From Daucus carota subsp. sativus (Eukaryota > Streptophyta > Magnoliopsida > Apiales > Apiaceae), in contig NC_030381.2 of NCBI RefSeq assembly GCF_001625215.2, forward strand, positions 48,073,214 through 48,137,213: a DNA stretch of 64,000 nucleotides. Reading direction: 5' to 3'. The notes beneath the pieces are model-generated. The model saw only the letters and a list, made by a program, of their open reading frames with translations. It was not told the DNA's origin and searched no databases. The position numbers and the translations under genes are program-made. Of the stretch, positions 13,882 through 24,952 are shown in pieces. Position 1 is the stretch's first letter. Every line of letters begins with the position of its first letter.

Positions 13882-15941
13882 ATGTCGACAAAGGGCTGTG
13901 ATTCACTCAGAAACATTAACAGTTCGAGAGCAGATTGGAAGGTGAAGGCAAGAGTTATCAGACAATGGAGAGGATCCACTAACACTGGGATTGTTTTTAA
14001 GAGCTACAACATTTTGTTGCTTGATGCAAAGGTAAGTTTACAACATGTGTATCAATTACAGTATGAGTTTTGTGCAAATTACCTTATCAACTGTAGTACA
14101 AAATTTATTCACAAGCAACCTTTGTTACAGAACTGCAGGATGCATGTCTTCATACCCGCGGCTATAGCAGACAAAATGTCAAGTATAATTGAAGAAGGAA
14201 AGATTTATCTGATCAAAAACTTCACTGTCAAGGACTTTACGGAAAAAGACAACTACAGGGTCGTGCACATGGATAAACAAATTTCCTTCACAACTGAAAC
14301 AAGGGTCAAGGAGTTGGATGATAGTGAAATCTTTATTCCAACTAACAACTTTGATTTGTTTCAGTTTTCAGATCTGAAATCCCAGGCTACACAAGATGTC
14401 TATTTGACAGGTAAATATATATGTACCAAAACTCTAGCATCACATTATAGATCTGGATAAATGTTTAGATTAACTACTCATACTCCAACAGATGTTATTG
14501 GCATAATTAAGAGTAAGGAAGAGATTAGCAGGATCCCAAATAAACAAGTAAAGGTCAAATTTGTGATCACTGATGGCAGGTAAAACATTATGCATCTAAT
14601 AAACGAAAACATATTTAAGATATAATGAAATTTTTTTTTAAACTATTTTCTTTCAGTAAAAATGTCAATGTTACTTTCTGGAGATCGTTTGCGGAAGAGT
14701 TTGAACAAGCTATGTCAAAAGAACTCCAGCAGCCGGTGATAATTATAATTGCAAGTGCACGAGTGACTCAATATAAAGGTCAGTGCATTGTCAGTTTTAG
14801 TCATACAGCTCCTCTTCTTTCTTCAATGATCTAGGCTTCTTGCATTGATATATAACACATTGGAAAATAATTACAGACCAGATTGATCTCTGCAACTATT
14901 CACCCACCAAATACTATTTAAACTATGAGCATCACAGTGTCGCCAAAATGAGGAAGTTGTAAGTTGACCTTTCTATTTATATAGTTAAAGAAAAAAAATT
15001 AGGACCAAATAATAACCTCAATCAAACCAGGTTGGAAGATCCTAATTTCTCCAATTCAAACCTGGGAAGGATTAAGAAAGAAGTTACAACTTTTAACATC
15101 GACCAAATCCTAAACCTCAGCAAAGACTACAACCAGGTAAGCTCTGTTCTACAAAGGTAATCAAGTATTACATAAACCTATTCATAATATATCAACTACA
15201 TTTAACAGGAAGAGGTCATTTGTAAGGGAACAATAAAAACAGTGGAAGAAAAAACGGATTGGAAGAGGTACATTTGCACTGCATGCTATAGGCAAACTCA
15301 CACTAAAGATGGATTACAGTATTGTGTAACCTGTACCCGGTTTGTTCCGTATCCATTAAAGAGGTAAATACTGTAATGTTGACATAAACAATTATGATTG
15401 TAAAAATTAGTCTGCAAGACTAACTACCCTACATTTAAGGTTTCATATCACCACGGTTGTGGCTGATAACACCGGTGAACTGAAGGTCGTCCTCAAAGAT
15501 CGTGAAATTCGGAACTTGATACACAAATATGTGGAAGAGGTCGACAGTGAGGTGATTTGAAAATTTATAATTACAAATTCTATGATCTTTCCTCATTGAA
15601 AGAATCACTAATGTACAAGTTTAATTAGGATGATTCTTTCCCAGAAGCAGTTAGATCTATTCAAGGAATGCAGTGCAGTTTCCAACTATTCGTTACAGCA
15701 AATAATGTGGAGGAGAAGAGTTCTAAATTCATGGCGACAAAGATAATTAAGGGATTCAACACTGAAGAAGATGTGGCAGAGCAGGAACAAACACTTGAAA
15801 CAATGGAAAACCTCGGCTCTCAGGTATTGTACGCCATTACATATATCATATGTTAAATATACCTACTAAATAAGTAACATACCAATTCTCCAGCAAACTG
15901 GGACATCTGTTCACCTGGACAACATCTCCCAACTCAACTAG
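13882..15941 (+). CDS. RPA70-like single-stranded DNA-binding protein, Helitron-encoded (copy 2), 445 aa
   Basis: Exons: 13882-14031, 14131-14410, 14492-14579, 14657-14778, 14877-14958, 15031-15136, 15209-15363, 15440-15551, 15629-15823, 15894-15941; total 1338 nt ending in TAG. The protein has the same order as copy 1: OB-fold A (SRADWKVKARVIRQWRG), OB-fold B, and a zinc-containing OB-fold C with CTAC and CVTC pairs. Exons 2, 4 and 5 have exactly the sizes of those in copy 1 (280, 122, 82 nt), so the two genes derive from one duplication, but the sequences have diverged a lot. The C-terminal tail is shorter. No stop or frameshift interrupts it. The likely role is single-strand binding during Helitron transposition. 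Confidence 0.78.
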
Positions 15942-16557
15942 AATCGACATTGGTAATTTACGCTTCTGACATAATTACTCATATACTTTTTCAGGTATTA
16001 TTTTAGTACTCTTAAGAAAATTTGTATTGCAGGAATGGACATGTGGATAAGCAACTTTTCCTCTGCCTATGTGCACTTTTGATTGCATCCAACTCTGTGC
16101 AATCCTTTAAATTATATTATCTACCAATGCACCAAAAACATTGGATTCATGCTGCTTAAGCATTTTATGTATAACTTCTGCAACTGGATATTGTTCTGAC
16201 TTATCTAAACTTTATGTTATTTGCACATTGTTCTAATTTGTATCGTTATTATTACAAACATACAAATTACATCTTCATATTATCCTGTTATAAAACATAA
16301 ACGCTGGAATGAACATAGAACCAAATTCACAACAATAAAAACTTCTAAAGCTGAGAAATGGAAGAAAGGAGTACTGATGTTGATGAATATTAACCAGTTG
16401 GAATCTGAAGCCATAACATCAAGTTCGATAGGAATACAGTGAAATACTAATACCTTAATTAAGTCAGTCAAGATAAACCTAAAAGCTAAGAATATTGTTT
16501 CATGGAATATACCACAGAAAACCAAAAGTTAAGAACAAGAGTCTGGGACACAAACAA
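15942..16557. other. Helitron 3' portion without a supported gene
   Basis: AT-rich sequence after the second RPA gene. ORFs here are short and show no motif. It contains the 3' untranslated parts of RPA copy 2 (plus strand) and of the B3 exon (minus strand). Confidence 0.4.
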
Positions 16558-16818
16558 TCAGTCTGCATTTTGGACTTTCTTCAGCACAAACACATCAAAG
16601 TTACGAATGCTTTCACTCTGCCAAATGAACTTCACTGCGTCACCAACAGCAAGACGCATGTCCGAGCGAAACTTGATCCAGCCATCATGTATGCACATTC
16701 GATTTCCATGTCTCCTGGCACGAACTTGCAGCTTCCAACATCGTTTGCCCTCATATACAGTAATGTAGTCAAGACGATCCCAGCGATCAGAAAGCTTGCT
16801 GAACTTTGAAGGAATGTC
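16558..16818 (-). pseudogene. B3-type DNA-binding domain, isolated terminal exon antisense within the Helitron
   Basis: On the minus strand an acceptor (TTTACAG at the 16819 side) opens an exon that ends in TGA at 16558. The product shows the B3 pattern: CWKLQVRAR, a GW-x-x-F loop (HDGWIKFRSDMRLAVGD), then AVKFIW and FDVFVLKK near the C-terminus. B3 domains belong to plant transcription factors (ARF, ABI3, REM families) and bind DNA. No upstream exon with a start codon is evident, so it is most simply a captured host gene fragment; a small exon upstream cannot be excluded. A 27-bp piece of the exon (16726-16752) is repeated exactly at 16875-16901. Confidence 0.55.
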
Positions 16819-17200
16819 CTGTAAATTAAAATTAAGAAAGGCCAAAGTTAGAATTAGGTGAAATGACACCTAATTTGCAGCTTCCAACATCGTTTGCCCT
16901 CTTTTTGGGATTTTCTGTTTATAAAATGACATGTGTTATATTATCGCTTCTAAGAAACTTATAATGTCCTGAATAATATAACAATGTGGTTTAACAATTT
17001 TTTCCTTTACGGATGATCTAAATTCATAACACATCTAATTTTTTTTAATATGTTTTCTAAAAACTGTCTTTTTGATATAATATTCACTTAAAGGTAATTT
17101 AACTTACAATAAAATGCGTTAAACAAAAAATTATCAGTAACAATATTATAATATATATTCTCAAATGAGTTATTATAGACAAAAAAATATTAATTTACAA

Positions 17201-17230
17201 CTCACCGTGCGAAGCGGGCAATAATCCTAG
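17201..17230 (+). repeat. Helitron 3' terminus with imperfect hairpin and CTAG
   Basis: CCGTGCGAAGCGGG lies 12 nt before CCTAG and is followed by T. The right arm lacks about two bases that a perfect palindrome (CCGTGC...GCACGG) would need, so the stem is weak. Confidence 0.7.
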
Positions 17231-18409
17231 TCAAATAATATTTACGCTATGCATGTACTACTTCACAGCTCTCCGTCCCTCTCGTTCATTTATTGTTGCT
17301 TGATACCAATCTCATTTTTGAAGAAACTTGCAATATAAAAAATATTCTAGATGTTTTACAATTCTCATCTCTTTTCTCATTAAACCTGCAAATTTCCTAA
17401 TATATTCTAGTTGAACAAGCTATCTTTGCCAATTTCTTGCGATGGTGGAGGAATGTTGGCGTTAGGATTAGGAACATGATAAGTACACATCTCTGTGCAT
17501 GGCTGGTCAAATGTAGTATGTTGTAGTATATCTTTGCCTATGTTTAGAGATTATAATATCAAGATTATTATCTTATGTATTTCATTACAATTTTATTAAA
17601 TTATATTTTGACTATCTTTCTATATAGTTCTATCTTGTGGGGGAATGTATTATAATTCCTTATACATAGCTAACAAAAATAATTGAAATTTAATTCGTAA
17701 GATTGTAATTTTTTAGAGTTAGAGAAAATATATAGGATGATTATTCTGAGAAAAATAATACCTAGAAACATACGTACGTACTTCTAACTCTAGATCCTAT
17801 GTATGCATAATTGATAACATATTACTTCTAACTCTGGGTCCTATATGTATGCATAATTCATAACATATTAATACTAAATACTTGATCAAATTTTAAGGCA
17901 AACTTGGATTAGGGAGTCCACGGTCACCCCAAATGAGCAAGGTCACTCAATTTCAAAAATAACTTGTGATTGATGTATCTTTCTATATACTCAATTGTGT
18001 GCATAAATGATTTTGCAATGAGTTCTTCACATGTTCAATATTTGTCTAAAATAATTTTTTGATGGATATATAGTTGTACTCCATTAATGCATACAGAGTA
18101 CATGCTATTACTATTTTTACTAGTGTTTGAATGACGAGGAAAATTTAGAACACACATGTGTATTTAGAGATTAGAATGGTATTATCAAGAGATCAAACCG
18201 GTACTAATTTGCTGACAAGTAGAGATTAAAATATTAAATCGGATCCACATTGCTTAGCTACTAAGAGAATCGATGATAGTTGATATTTAGTTGATTCATA
18301 CATAAAACTTGACAAGCTACAACTAATTACATACACTGTCAACACTAATACGAAACCGAAATATAAAGAGAAACACACTGTAAAGCTAGTTCATATGATA
18401 ATAATGTGG
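17231..18409. other. AT-rich intergenic region
   Basis: No gene supported. A short imperfect duplication is visible near 17779-17870 (TACTTCTAACTCT..TCCTATGTATGCATAATT.. twice). The stretch probably includes the 3' flank of the glutaredoxin gene. Confidence 0.5.
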
Positions 18410-18808
18410 TCAGAGCCAGAGAGCACCAGCATCCTTGAGGAGAGGAACAAGAGTGCCATTAATGTGACAAGCCATTAGGGTTTCCACTCCTCCCACAAAT
18501 TTACCCCCCACAAACACCGCTGGCACTGCATTCTGCTGCCCCTCACCCGCAATCCGGCTCAGAAACCCTAGAACATCCGGCCCAGCAGCCTCCCGGTCCA
18601 GCTCCACCACAGTCGGACCCACTCCCAGGCTGAACAGCAGCTGCTTCACCACATGGCACATGCAACAGCCACTGATAGTGAAAACCACCACCGCATTGCC
18701 AGTCACAAGGCCCCGGACCTTGTCGTAAACCGCGTTCATCTTCTTCTCATCATTGCTTGTGTTGCTGCTGCCTAAGGAAATTCCCAGGAGCTGGTTCTCA
18801 ACCTCCAT
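18410..18808 (-). CDS. CC-type (ROXY-like) glutaredoxin, 132 aa
   Basis: Intronless. The thioredoxin-fold domain spans about residues 37-125 with active site CCMC in the context TISGCCMCHVVKQLL. The glutathione-binding TVP-like segment is NAVPAVFVGGKFVGG, and the protein ends in ALWL. The CC-type class is specific to land plants. The C-terminal ALWL is the motif by which ROXY proteins bind TGA-type bZIP factors, so a nuclear role in redox-linked repression of transcription is likely. Length and lack of introns are typical. The start at 18808 is favoured because a TATA box lies about 80 nt upstream. The exact orthologue cannot be named from sequence alone; the CCMC site matches the ROXY1/GRXC7-like group. 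Confidence 0.9.
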   Translation of the reverse strand: MEVENQLLGISLGSSNTSNDEKKMNAVYDKVRGLVTGNAVVVFTISGCCMCHVVKQLLFSLGVGPTVVELDREAAGPDVLGFLSRIAGEGQQNAVPAVFVGGKFVGGVETLMACHINGTLVPLLKDAGALWL

Positions 18809-18888
18809 GCTTCTTCTAATTCACAGACAATAACAATTAATCTTTTTTTCAGGCGATGTGGTAAATAAAAGGGAAGTCCCCAACTGTG

Positions 18889-18896
18889 TTTATATA
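18889..18896 (-). promoter_or_regulatory. TATA box of the glutaredoxin gene
   Basis: On the minus strand GGCCTATATAAACAC lies about 80 nt upstream of the ATG, a normal distance for a short leader. Confidence 0.6.
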
Positions 18897-18899
18897 GGC

Positions 18900-20724
18900 C
18901 TGGATTTACAATGAGTGTCGATTTAAATGTGACTCTGATTATAAAATAATTAACAGTGACACAAAAAAAGGACAGGGCTTTTTCTGTGAGACAAGTGAAA
19001 CATGTCCATTTGCTTGCCATGTACATTTTCTAACTAACCGGTACTGCACCACTATTTACTTTTTGGTTTTTTTTTTTTGCTATCTTAGTTTTTACTTATA
19101 TCTGTAATTATGGTTTAATTAGGCAGTAATTAATTATTAATGCATCTTCAGAAAGTGATTCAATTAAGTAGCTATTGTACGTAATGCTGTGGCTATAGCC
19201 TACACTACATGTACTTGCCTTGGCACAAACACACCCGGCAAAGGCTGAAAATATATTACTTGTCACATTACATTTAAAGACAGACCAAAACGCAGAATAT
19301 TATTATTATCCTGATTGCGAGAACTCATCCTTGTAATCATTTCAATACATTTTACTGTTCCTCCACGTATTTGCAGAAATAAAGCCAGGGATAAAATTAT
19401 AAATATTTGGCATCATATGTTCATCACCATGCATAAATTACCGACATAGATACATATATATTTATCCCGTAAAATTTATTTGTACTTTTATGGAATTATA
19501 AGTGCGGTTACAACATAAAATTAATATTTACTTTTGTGAAATCATAATAAGTGCGGTTACATCATATCAATTTTCTTTATGATACATAACAGGAAACACG
19601 AGTACCTGCACGTTATTTGTTTATTCTACACATGTTCATCGATGACAATAATAGTCCGCTCTTTATAATAAACGTACAACGTAAATAAAGGGACATTACT
19701 TATTTACTCTACACATGTTCGTCGGTGTGATAATACGTTATCAATAATAAACACAGAATAGCAACTATTATCATGCATCAATGTACTCCCAATTATGTAT
19801 AACATCCGGTTTTTTAGACATTTTCTGCATTGTGATTTGTGATACTTTAGCTGCATTTTGTAAACCTCGTGACAGTTTTGGCTGCATTTGTAAACCCTTG
19901 TGACAGTTTTGGCTATCTTTAGGACAAAAGTGAAGTATTTAGATTTATGGTGCTCCGGCCGAAAGCATAACTTGTGTTTCAATAAGAAATCAAGGTTGCC
20001 CCCGAATTACACCCTAGCTGTACGGCGTTGGCTTCTTTCCTTTTCTAACTATGTTTCATTAGCAATATAAAGATACTTATAATCCAGAAAATTTAAAAAA
20101 AAAGAAGTAGTTCATAAAGAATTCATATTTATTAAATTATACATGTTAGATTATTCTTGTAAGTCATGATGTTTTACTTCAGCAATACACCGTTTTAGTT
20201 TCGGTTATTTCAGAATTCTGATTCCGTCATTCGGTCAAAAATAGAGAAAAGAAGAAAATGATACGAGTGACAGGGGAAATGAAGTCTGTGGTACGTACGT
20301 AGGAGCAAAAAGAGATGAAAGAAAGGTCATAGAAAAGAGGTGATATGAGAAAGCAGCAGGAGGAATGGATAAAAAGGAGAGAAATGAAGACAGGACTAAT
20401 GCATGAGACCGACTGCTGGTGTTTATACCCTGACCCTTGTACCTCCTGCTTCCACCAAAGGCGTGACCATCGTACCCATATTGTTCAGTACTACCGGACA
20501 TACATGATACCTGTACCCAATGATAGTATAAATCGGTGATCGGAATTAATCGGTGAAGATGCTGATTATAGATTAATTGGGTGATCGAGTTTAATCGAAA
20601 AGATTAATCAATTTAAAAATCAGATATTTTATAATATAACGATAACAATTAATATATTAGTTTAATTTATTATATAACAAACATTTAAAAAAATTAATAG
20701 TGGTTGATTGATTGGTTATTAAAT
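18900..20724. other. Intergenic region upstream of the glutaredoxin gene
   Basis: No gene supported. Short imperfect duplications occur, such as GTGCGGTTACA at 19502 and 19551 and TGTAAACC..TGACAGTTTTGGCT at 19859-19917. Around 20530-20600 a run of GATTAAT/ATTAATCGG motifs suggests an old dispersed repeat. Confidence 0.45.
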
Positions 20725-21395
20725 AGAGTTAATTACACTGTGTAACCCCTAGGTTTGCTCCAAACGCAGTCTAGTACCTGAACTTTAAAACGTGACAATA
20801 TGCACCATAAACTTAATATTCCTGTGCAAGTTGTAACCCCTAGTCACTATTCCGTCCAAATCTACCGTTAACTTCAACTGTTTGAGAGGTAACTTTGTAT
20901 ATATCAGTTTCTAACAGCTATTTTACCCCCTGTGACCCCTCAAAAATTATGTGTTATAGTTTGAAATTATTTCTGAATATACACAACGATGTAAAAAAAT
21001 TAAAATAATTTTAAAATATGTATCTAGATTTAGAATCTGAAAATTTATTTATTTTTAAATAAATGATGTAACTTATTTCAAAATATTAAAATAAATACAT
21101 ATTTCAAAAATTATTTTAATTTTTTTTACATCGTTGTGTGTGTTCATAAATAATTTCAAAATATAATACATAAACTTTGAGGGGTCACAAGGGGTAAAGT
21201 AGCTGTTAGAAACTAATATACACATTGTTATCTCTCAAACAGTTAAAGTTAACGGTAGATTTGGACGAAATAGTGACCAGGGGTTACAACTTGCACGAGA
21301 ATGTTAAGTTTAGAGTGCATACTGCCACGTTTTAAAGTTTCGGTACTAAACTGCGTTTGGAGCAAACCTAGGAGTTACAAAGTGTAATTAACTCT
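20725..21395. mobile_element. 671-bp fold-back DNA transposon (long terminal inverted repeats)
   Basis: The left arm starts AGAGTTAATTACACTGTGTAA and the right arm ends with its inverse, TTACAAAGTGTAATTAACTCT. Inverted similarity runs about 280 bp on each side, including GGTTTGCTCCAAACGCAGT / AACTGCGTTTGGAGCAAACC. The direct repeat ATTAAAT flanks both sides (20718-20724 and 21396-21402), a 7-bp target-site duplication. There is no ORF. The superfamily is uncertain; a non-autonomous Mutator-like or hAT-like element is possible. Confidence 0.8.
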
Positions 21396-21402
21396 ATTAA
21401 AT

Positions 21403-22493
21403 ATCAAATCGGGAAGAGATTAACCGGAAATTAAAAAGACCAAATTGGGGATTTTCAGAACCATACATATACTTTGTAACATAATTGATTAAAACATTGT
21501 ATTGCTACAAAGTTGGTTCATGTTTATAATTCAAATAAGGCACTGACATTAAAAAAAATACTTCATTTTCGGGTTCGGATTTTATTTCGGACTCTCTTAG
21601 TTTTTTTACTGATATTTCAAATGTCAGTCTCGACTTAGCATTGCCAGAGTATGTGTATGTATTTTGAAAGAGAAAATGAGAGGCCTGGAGATAGAATATG
21701 AGAGGAAGAATATGGACAAGCCAAAGAAACAGGTGACGTCTAGCACTCATTCGTAAACCAGAGACAAACTGCTACACTACAAGATAGTAACCAGGTACAG
21801 GATGACTGGTCTCTTCTTTTAATCAGCGACTACAATACTCAAGACTTTGTAATTTTCGCGAAGCTTTTCTATTGCTTAGTGGTGTCATTCTACCACTTAA
21901 AACACCAACTTAAAAAATATAAATCAAATGCAACTCATGTATAATAAGCAAAACTGAATTCACAGTTATGGATGGACAAATTTGTCAGTCTTATGAAGTT
22001 CAGGTTAAAAATGTATGTCCAGTACGGAAATACATAAGCTAATTCAAATTTTACCAACTTGGTTTCATTTCGGACAGATTCGCCAAAATCCCAAACCCGG
22101 TAGGTTTTCCTTATTTCACAAAAAAATTCTGGCCTGATACATTACCAGGCCATCACCCAAACTTCTGTTAACCCCTGCACTCCGGTGTTCCAATGAACAG
22201 CTCTCCGCCTGTACTGATATCCGCATGATGAATCATAAAGCTCAAATTAAAACAAGCCTGTTCAAATCAAATTAGAATCTACTCAAGCTCAAAGTAAACG
22301 GAGTCCATTCAAGTCAAAGTTAAAATCTTCTTGAGAGTTGCTTATTGAACAATAGCAGCAGTTGAGTTTACGAATTTGAGTTGATGTTGATGCAACCCTA
22401 ATATTATCAATTCCATCCTGATCGAGATACAAACCTATTTAACCATAGACGAAATTCAACTAGAAATATGGATACAATTAAAGAAAGACTACA
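21403..22493. other. Intergenic region
   Basis: No coding region could be supported on either strand; ORFs are short and without motifs. A short stretch near 22235-22330 repeats CAAATTAAAA/CTCAAGCTCAAAGT-type motifs, a likely degraded repeat. Confidence 0.4.
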
Positions 22494-22918
22494 GGACCGT
22501 TTGGTTCATAGTTAATGAGCTCGGTTAACGGGAATCGGAATCTCGTACCCATGTATTGGTGTTTGGATCAATTTTGTTGTGTAGAATGGGAACCTCATTC
22601 CCACTTGGTGGGTAAACCATTCCTCCAACACCCCTTCAAACACCCATTCTCATTTCCGATTATCATTCCCACCCACCATCCAAATGCCTTCTATATTATG
22701 GTATGTATGACAATCTAAAAAGACGTTTGGATGGTGGTGGGAATGAGAATGAGTATTCTCAAGAGTGTGTAAAGAACGATTTACGCATAAAGTGGGAATG
22801 CGGGATTGAGGTTCCCATTTTATATAAAAAATTATTAATCGAAACACCAACATATGGGTTTGGGTTTTAGATTCCGCTTCCTTTTAACCGTGATCAATAA
22901 CCATGGATCATAAGCCCC
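22494..22918. mobile_element. Fold-back MITE of about 425 bp
   Basis: The ends are imperfect inverted repeats: GACCGTTTGGTTCATAGTTAA at the left and the inverse of GGGGCTTATGATCCATGGTTA at the right. The internal halves are also inverted, for example CATTCTCATTTCCGATTATC opposite GGTGGGAATGAGAATGAG. No coding capacity. The superfamily is not certain, but the TTTGG-containing ends fit hAT- or Harbinger-like MITEs. Confidence 0.7.
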
Positions 22919-23344
22919 AAGTATTGAGTCATATAAACGAGGGAAAATATTCAAATAAGGTTGAAAAAAATGAAAGAAGACTTGTACTTATTGGCAGGAC
23001 GAGAACATATATTAACATTCTATATGAAGTAACAAATGTGCTTTTTAATAATATATCAAGTAATTAAAGGATCTAATGTTGTAGATTGAACAGTTCCAGC
23101 TACTTTCTAGCCTAAAATCCTACATAAAAGGAGATACATTCATAGATCTATTAAAAGAGGCCCAAACTAACAAAAAGACACAGCTGTTAATTTCATCCCT
23201 TTACGACCTTTGCATTAAGATAAATAATCCAACTATAACAACTTCCATATCACAACATCAAGAAACTGTATATATATTGGTGCATGCACAACCCTAGAGT
23301 GGCTTTAAATTTCTTAACAACATCTTATATATGGACTTAGGAAT

Positions 23345-23809
23345 ATGGATGCAGATCATGAAAAACTGAAGCTTTTACGATCATTCAATCTTAGGAGCGA
23401 CTCATTTAAACTCCGCTGCACCAACGATTCTTCAATAAACAGAGAAAATGATCCGGACATTGACTGTCAAGGCTACACAAGCCTTAGAGACGTTATACAT
23501 TCACCGCCAACAAAAACATCATCTATAGAATCTAATGCATTTGATGCTTCCACCATATCAATCAGAAATGAGCTGGTGAAGCATGCAGCCTCGGTTTATG
23601 TGCAGTCTGCAATCATAACATCGCGTCATCGGAGCTTCTTTGCCCATTTCTTAGATACGGTGAGAGATCAAGGAGAGACATTTCGATCCTGCTGCGGGAC
23701 GCACATTAGGAAGCCCTTGCAATCCTGTTTTGGGGTGATTTATAGGTTTTTTATTTACATGGCCAGTCATATTGCAAGAGTTTGTAGAGGGAGGGTGGCC
23801 GTAAGGTGA
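23345..23809 (+). CDS. Plant protein of unknown function, 154 aa
   Basis: A single open frame of 154 codons from ATG at 23345. The product starts with a polar segment (MDADHEKLKLLRSFN), has a Ser/Thr-rich part with TSLRDVIHSPP near residues 45-55, then NELVKHAASVYVQSA and a Cys- and aromatic-rich end (CFGVIYRFFIYMASHIARVC). The SLRDVI..SP, LVKHAA and C-terminal CFG elements resemble a family of small uncharacterised plant proteins, but I cannot name a function. There is no signal peptide; one hydrophobic stretch near residues 128-145 could touch a membrane. A TATATATATTGG run at 23269 may be the TATA box. Codon use looks real and the length is above chance. Confidence 0.6.
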   Translation: MDADHEKLKLLRSFNLRSDSFKLRCTNDSSINRENDPDIDCQGYTSLRDVIHSPPTKTSSIESNAFDASTISIRNELVKHAASVYVQSAIITSRHRSFFAHFLDTVRDQGETFRSCCGTHIRKPLQSCFGVIYRFFIYMASHIARVCRGRVAVR

Positions 23810-24952
23810 AAGCAAACGAATTCACTACATCTATGTATGTATATGTTAGCAGTTTCTTCTCTTTTTTTCTTCAAATGTGTTACAAATCAGCTTCTGGTAT
23901 AGAAACATTAAATTTTCTATGTACCAATTAAAGTTTAGTATCATAATTTAAAGGTAACAACATGTTTTAAACAACATTAGTCATTTCCTCATCGGTCATG
24001 GCTGCTATCACCAAAAAACATTCTGTCTACAATAAGCTGGCAGAGTTTTAGCCATGGACCACATCCATCTACCTCCCTAATGTAGAACAACGTCCATCTA
24101 TCTCCCTAAATGTAGAATTTTACAGTTCTGTTGCTTGTTTTTAGTTAGGTTGGTGGGTAAACATTGCGGCTATGAAGATACTACTCGAGCCTTTTATTCA
24201 TTCCCAGTGGATCTTTTTTCTCCCCAAGTATGAATCACATATATGGACTGACTGACATGTCCATGCTATGCTATGAAACATTTTCCTAGCACAATGTCCC
24301 TTTCCTGTATAAAAAGCTAATCCAACACTAACCACAAGGTTAAAAAGCTAATCCAACACAACCACAAAATATAATCCCATTATCAGTTACGGTACCAAGG
24401 ATGGTTCGTAAAGTACGTCCATATATTCTTTCTGAAGTAATATTGTATTCTTTTGGGAAAGCCTACACTATCACTGAAAGAAAAGCATTCGTTTACATTT
24501 CACCTAGGACTATGCCCTTGGGACATAAATTTTTTGTTGTTTCTCGATTGTCTTCGCTCAGCTATTATGAGGTACCTAGGGTGGAACATTGTTCTGCGTA
24601 TATTACAAATTGCACTTTCAAGTTGCGGGACAGACTAACTGTAAGTTATTTATATAATTGCAACTTTGTAGGGATATACTACCAACTGTTTGCTGATTAT
24701 ACCAGCCAAGAAACAAAATTACTTAATAAATTGAGTATGTAGTAATCTTGGTAAATATGCAAGCCTCTAGATCGCAGAAGACCTTTGGGCCTCACACTCT
24801 ATGGCATACTCTAACACAAACATGTTGATTGTTTCAATGTCATAAACTTGTACAAAATATTGTTCCACTTCAATAGTTAAGCTAAACTCCAACAAAGAAA
24901 CAGAGGATTATCATGTCCAACTAAATATAAGAGTTTGCAAAGGATCCAAACC
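23810..24952. other. Intergenic region between the 154-aa gene and the uL14m gene
   Basis: No gene supported. A 113-codon open frame at 24401-24742 lacks any recognisable motif and is treated as chance. Near 24059-24120 a short direct duplication (CCATCTACCTCCCTAATGTAGAA / CCATCTATCTCCCTAAATGTAGAA) is visible. Confidence 0.4.

Larger units (their letters stand above)
2626..17230 (+). mobile_element. Large, probably autonomous Helitron carrying Rep/helicase and two RPA genes
   Basis: The 3' end is well placed: a hairpin-like CCGTGCGAAGCGGG at 17205-17218 is followed 12 nt later by CTAG (17227-17230) and a host T, the usual Helitron terminus. The 5' end is less sure. The best candidate is A followed by TCCCTTTAAATTATAAAG at 2626, which resembles the TC-plus-TATAAAG start of the smaller Helitron at 46231-47555; TC at 2618 is an alternative but is not preceded by A. 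Inside are an intact RepHel gene, two RPA70-like genes and an antisense B3 exon. Helitrons make no target duplication and insert between A and T, which fits both ends. Element type is near certain from the proteins; the exact 5' base is not. Confidence 0.75.

Noticed and set aside
16495-16809. 104-codon plus-strand frame opposite the B3 exon
   Set aside because: Shadow of the minus-strand B3 exon; no motif of its own.
24401-24742. 113-codon open frame, plus strand
   Set aside because: No motif, odd composition and no supporting context; AT-rich chance ORF.
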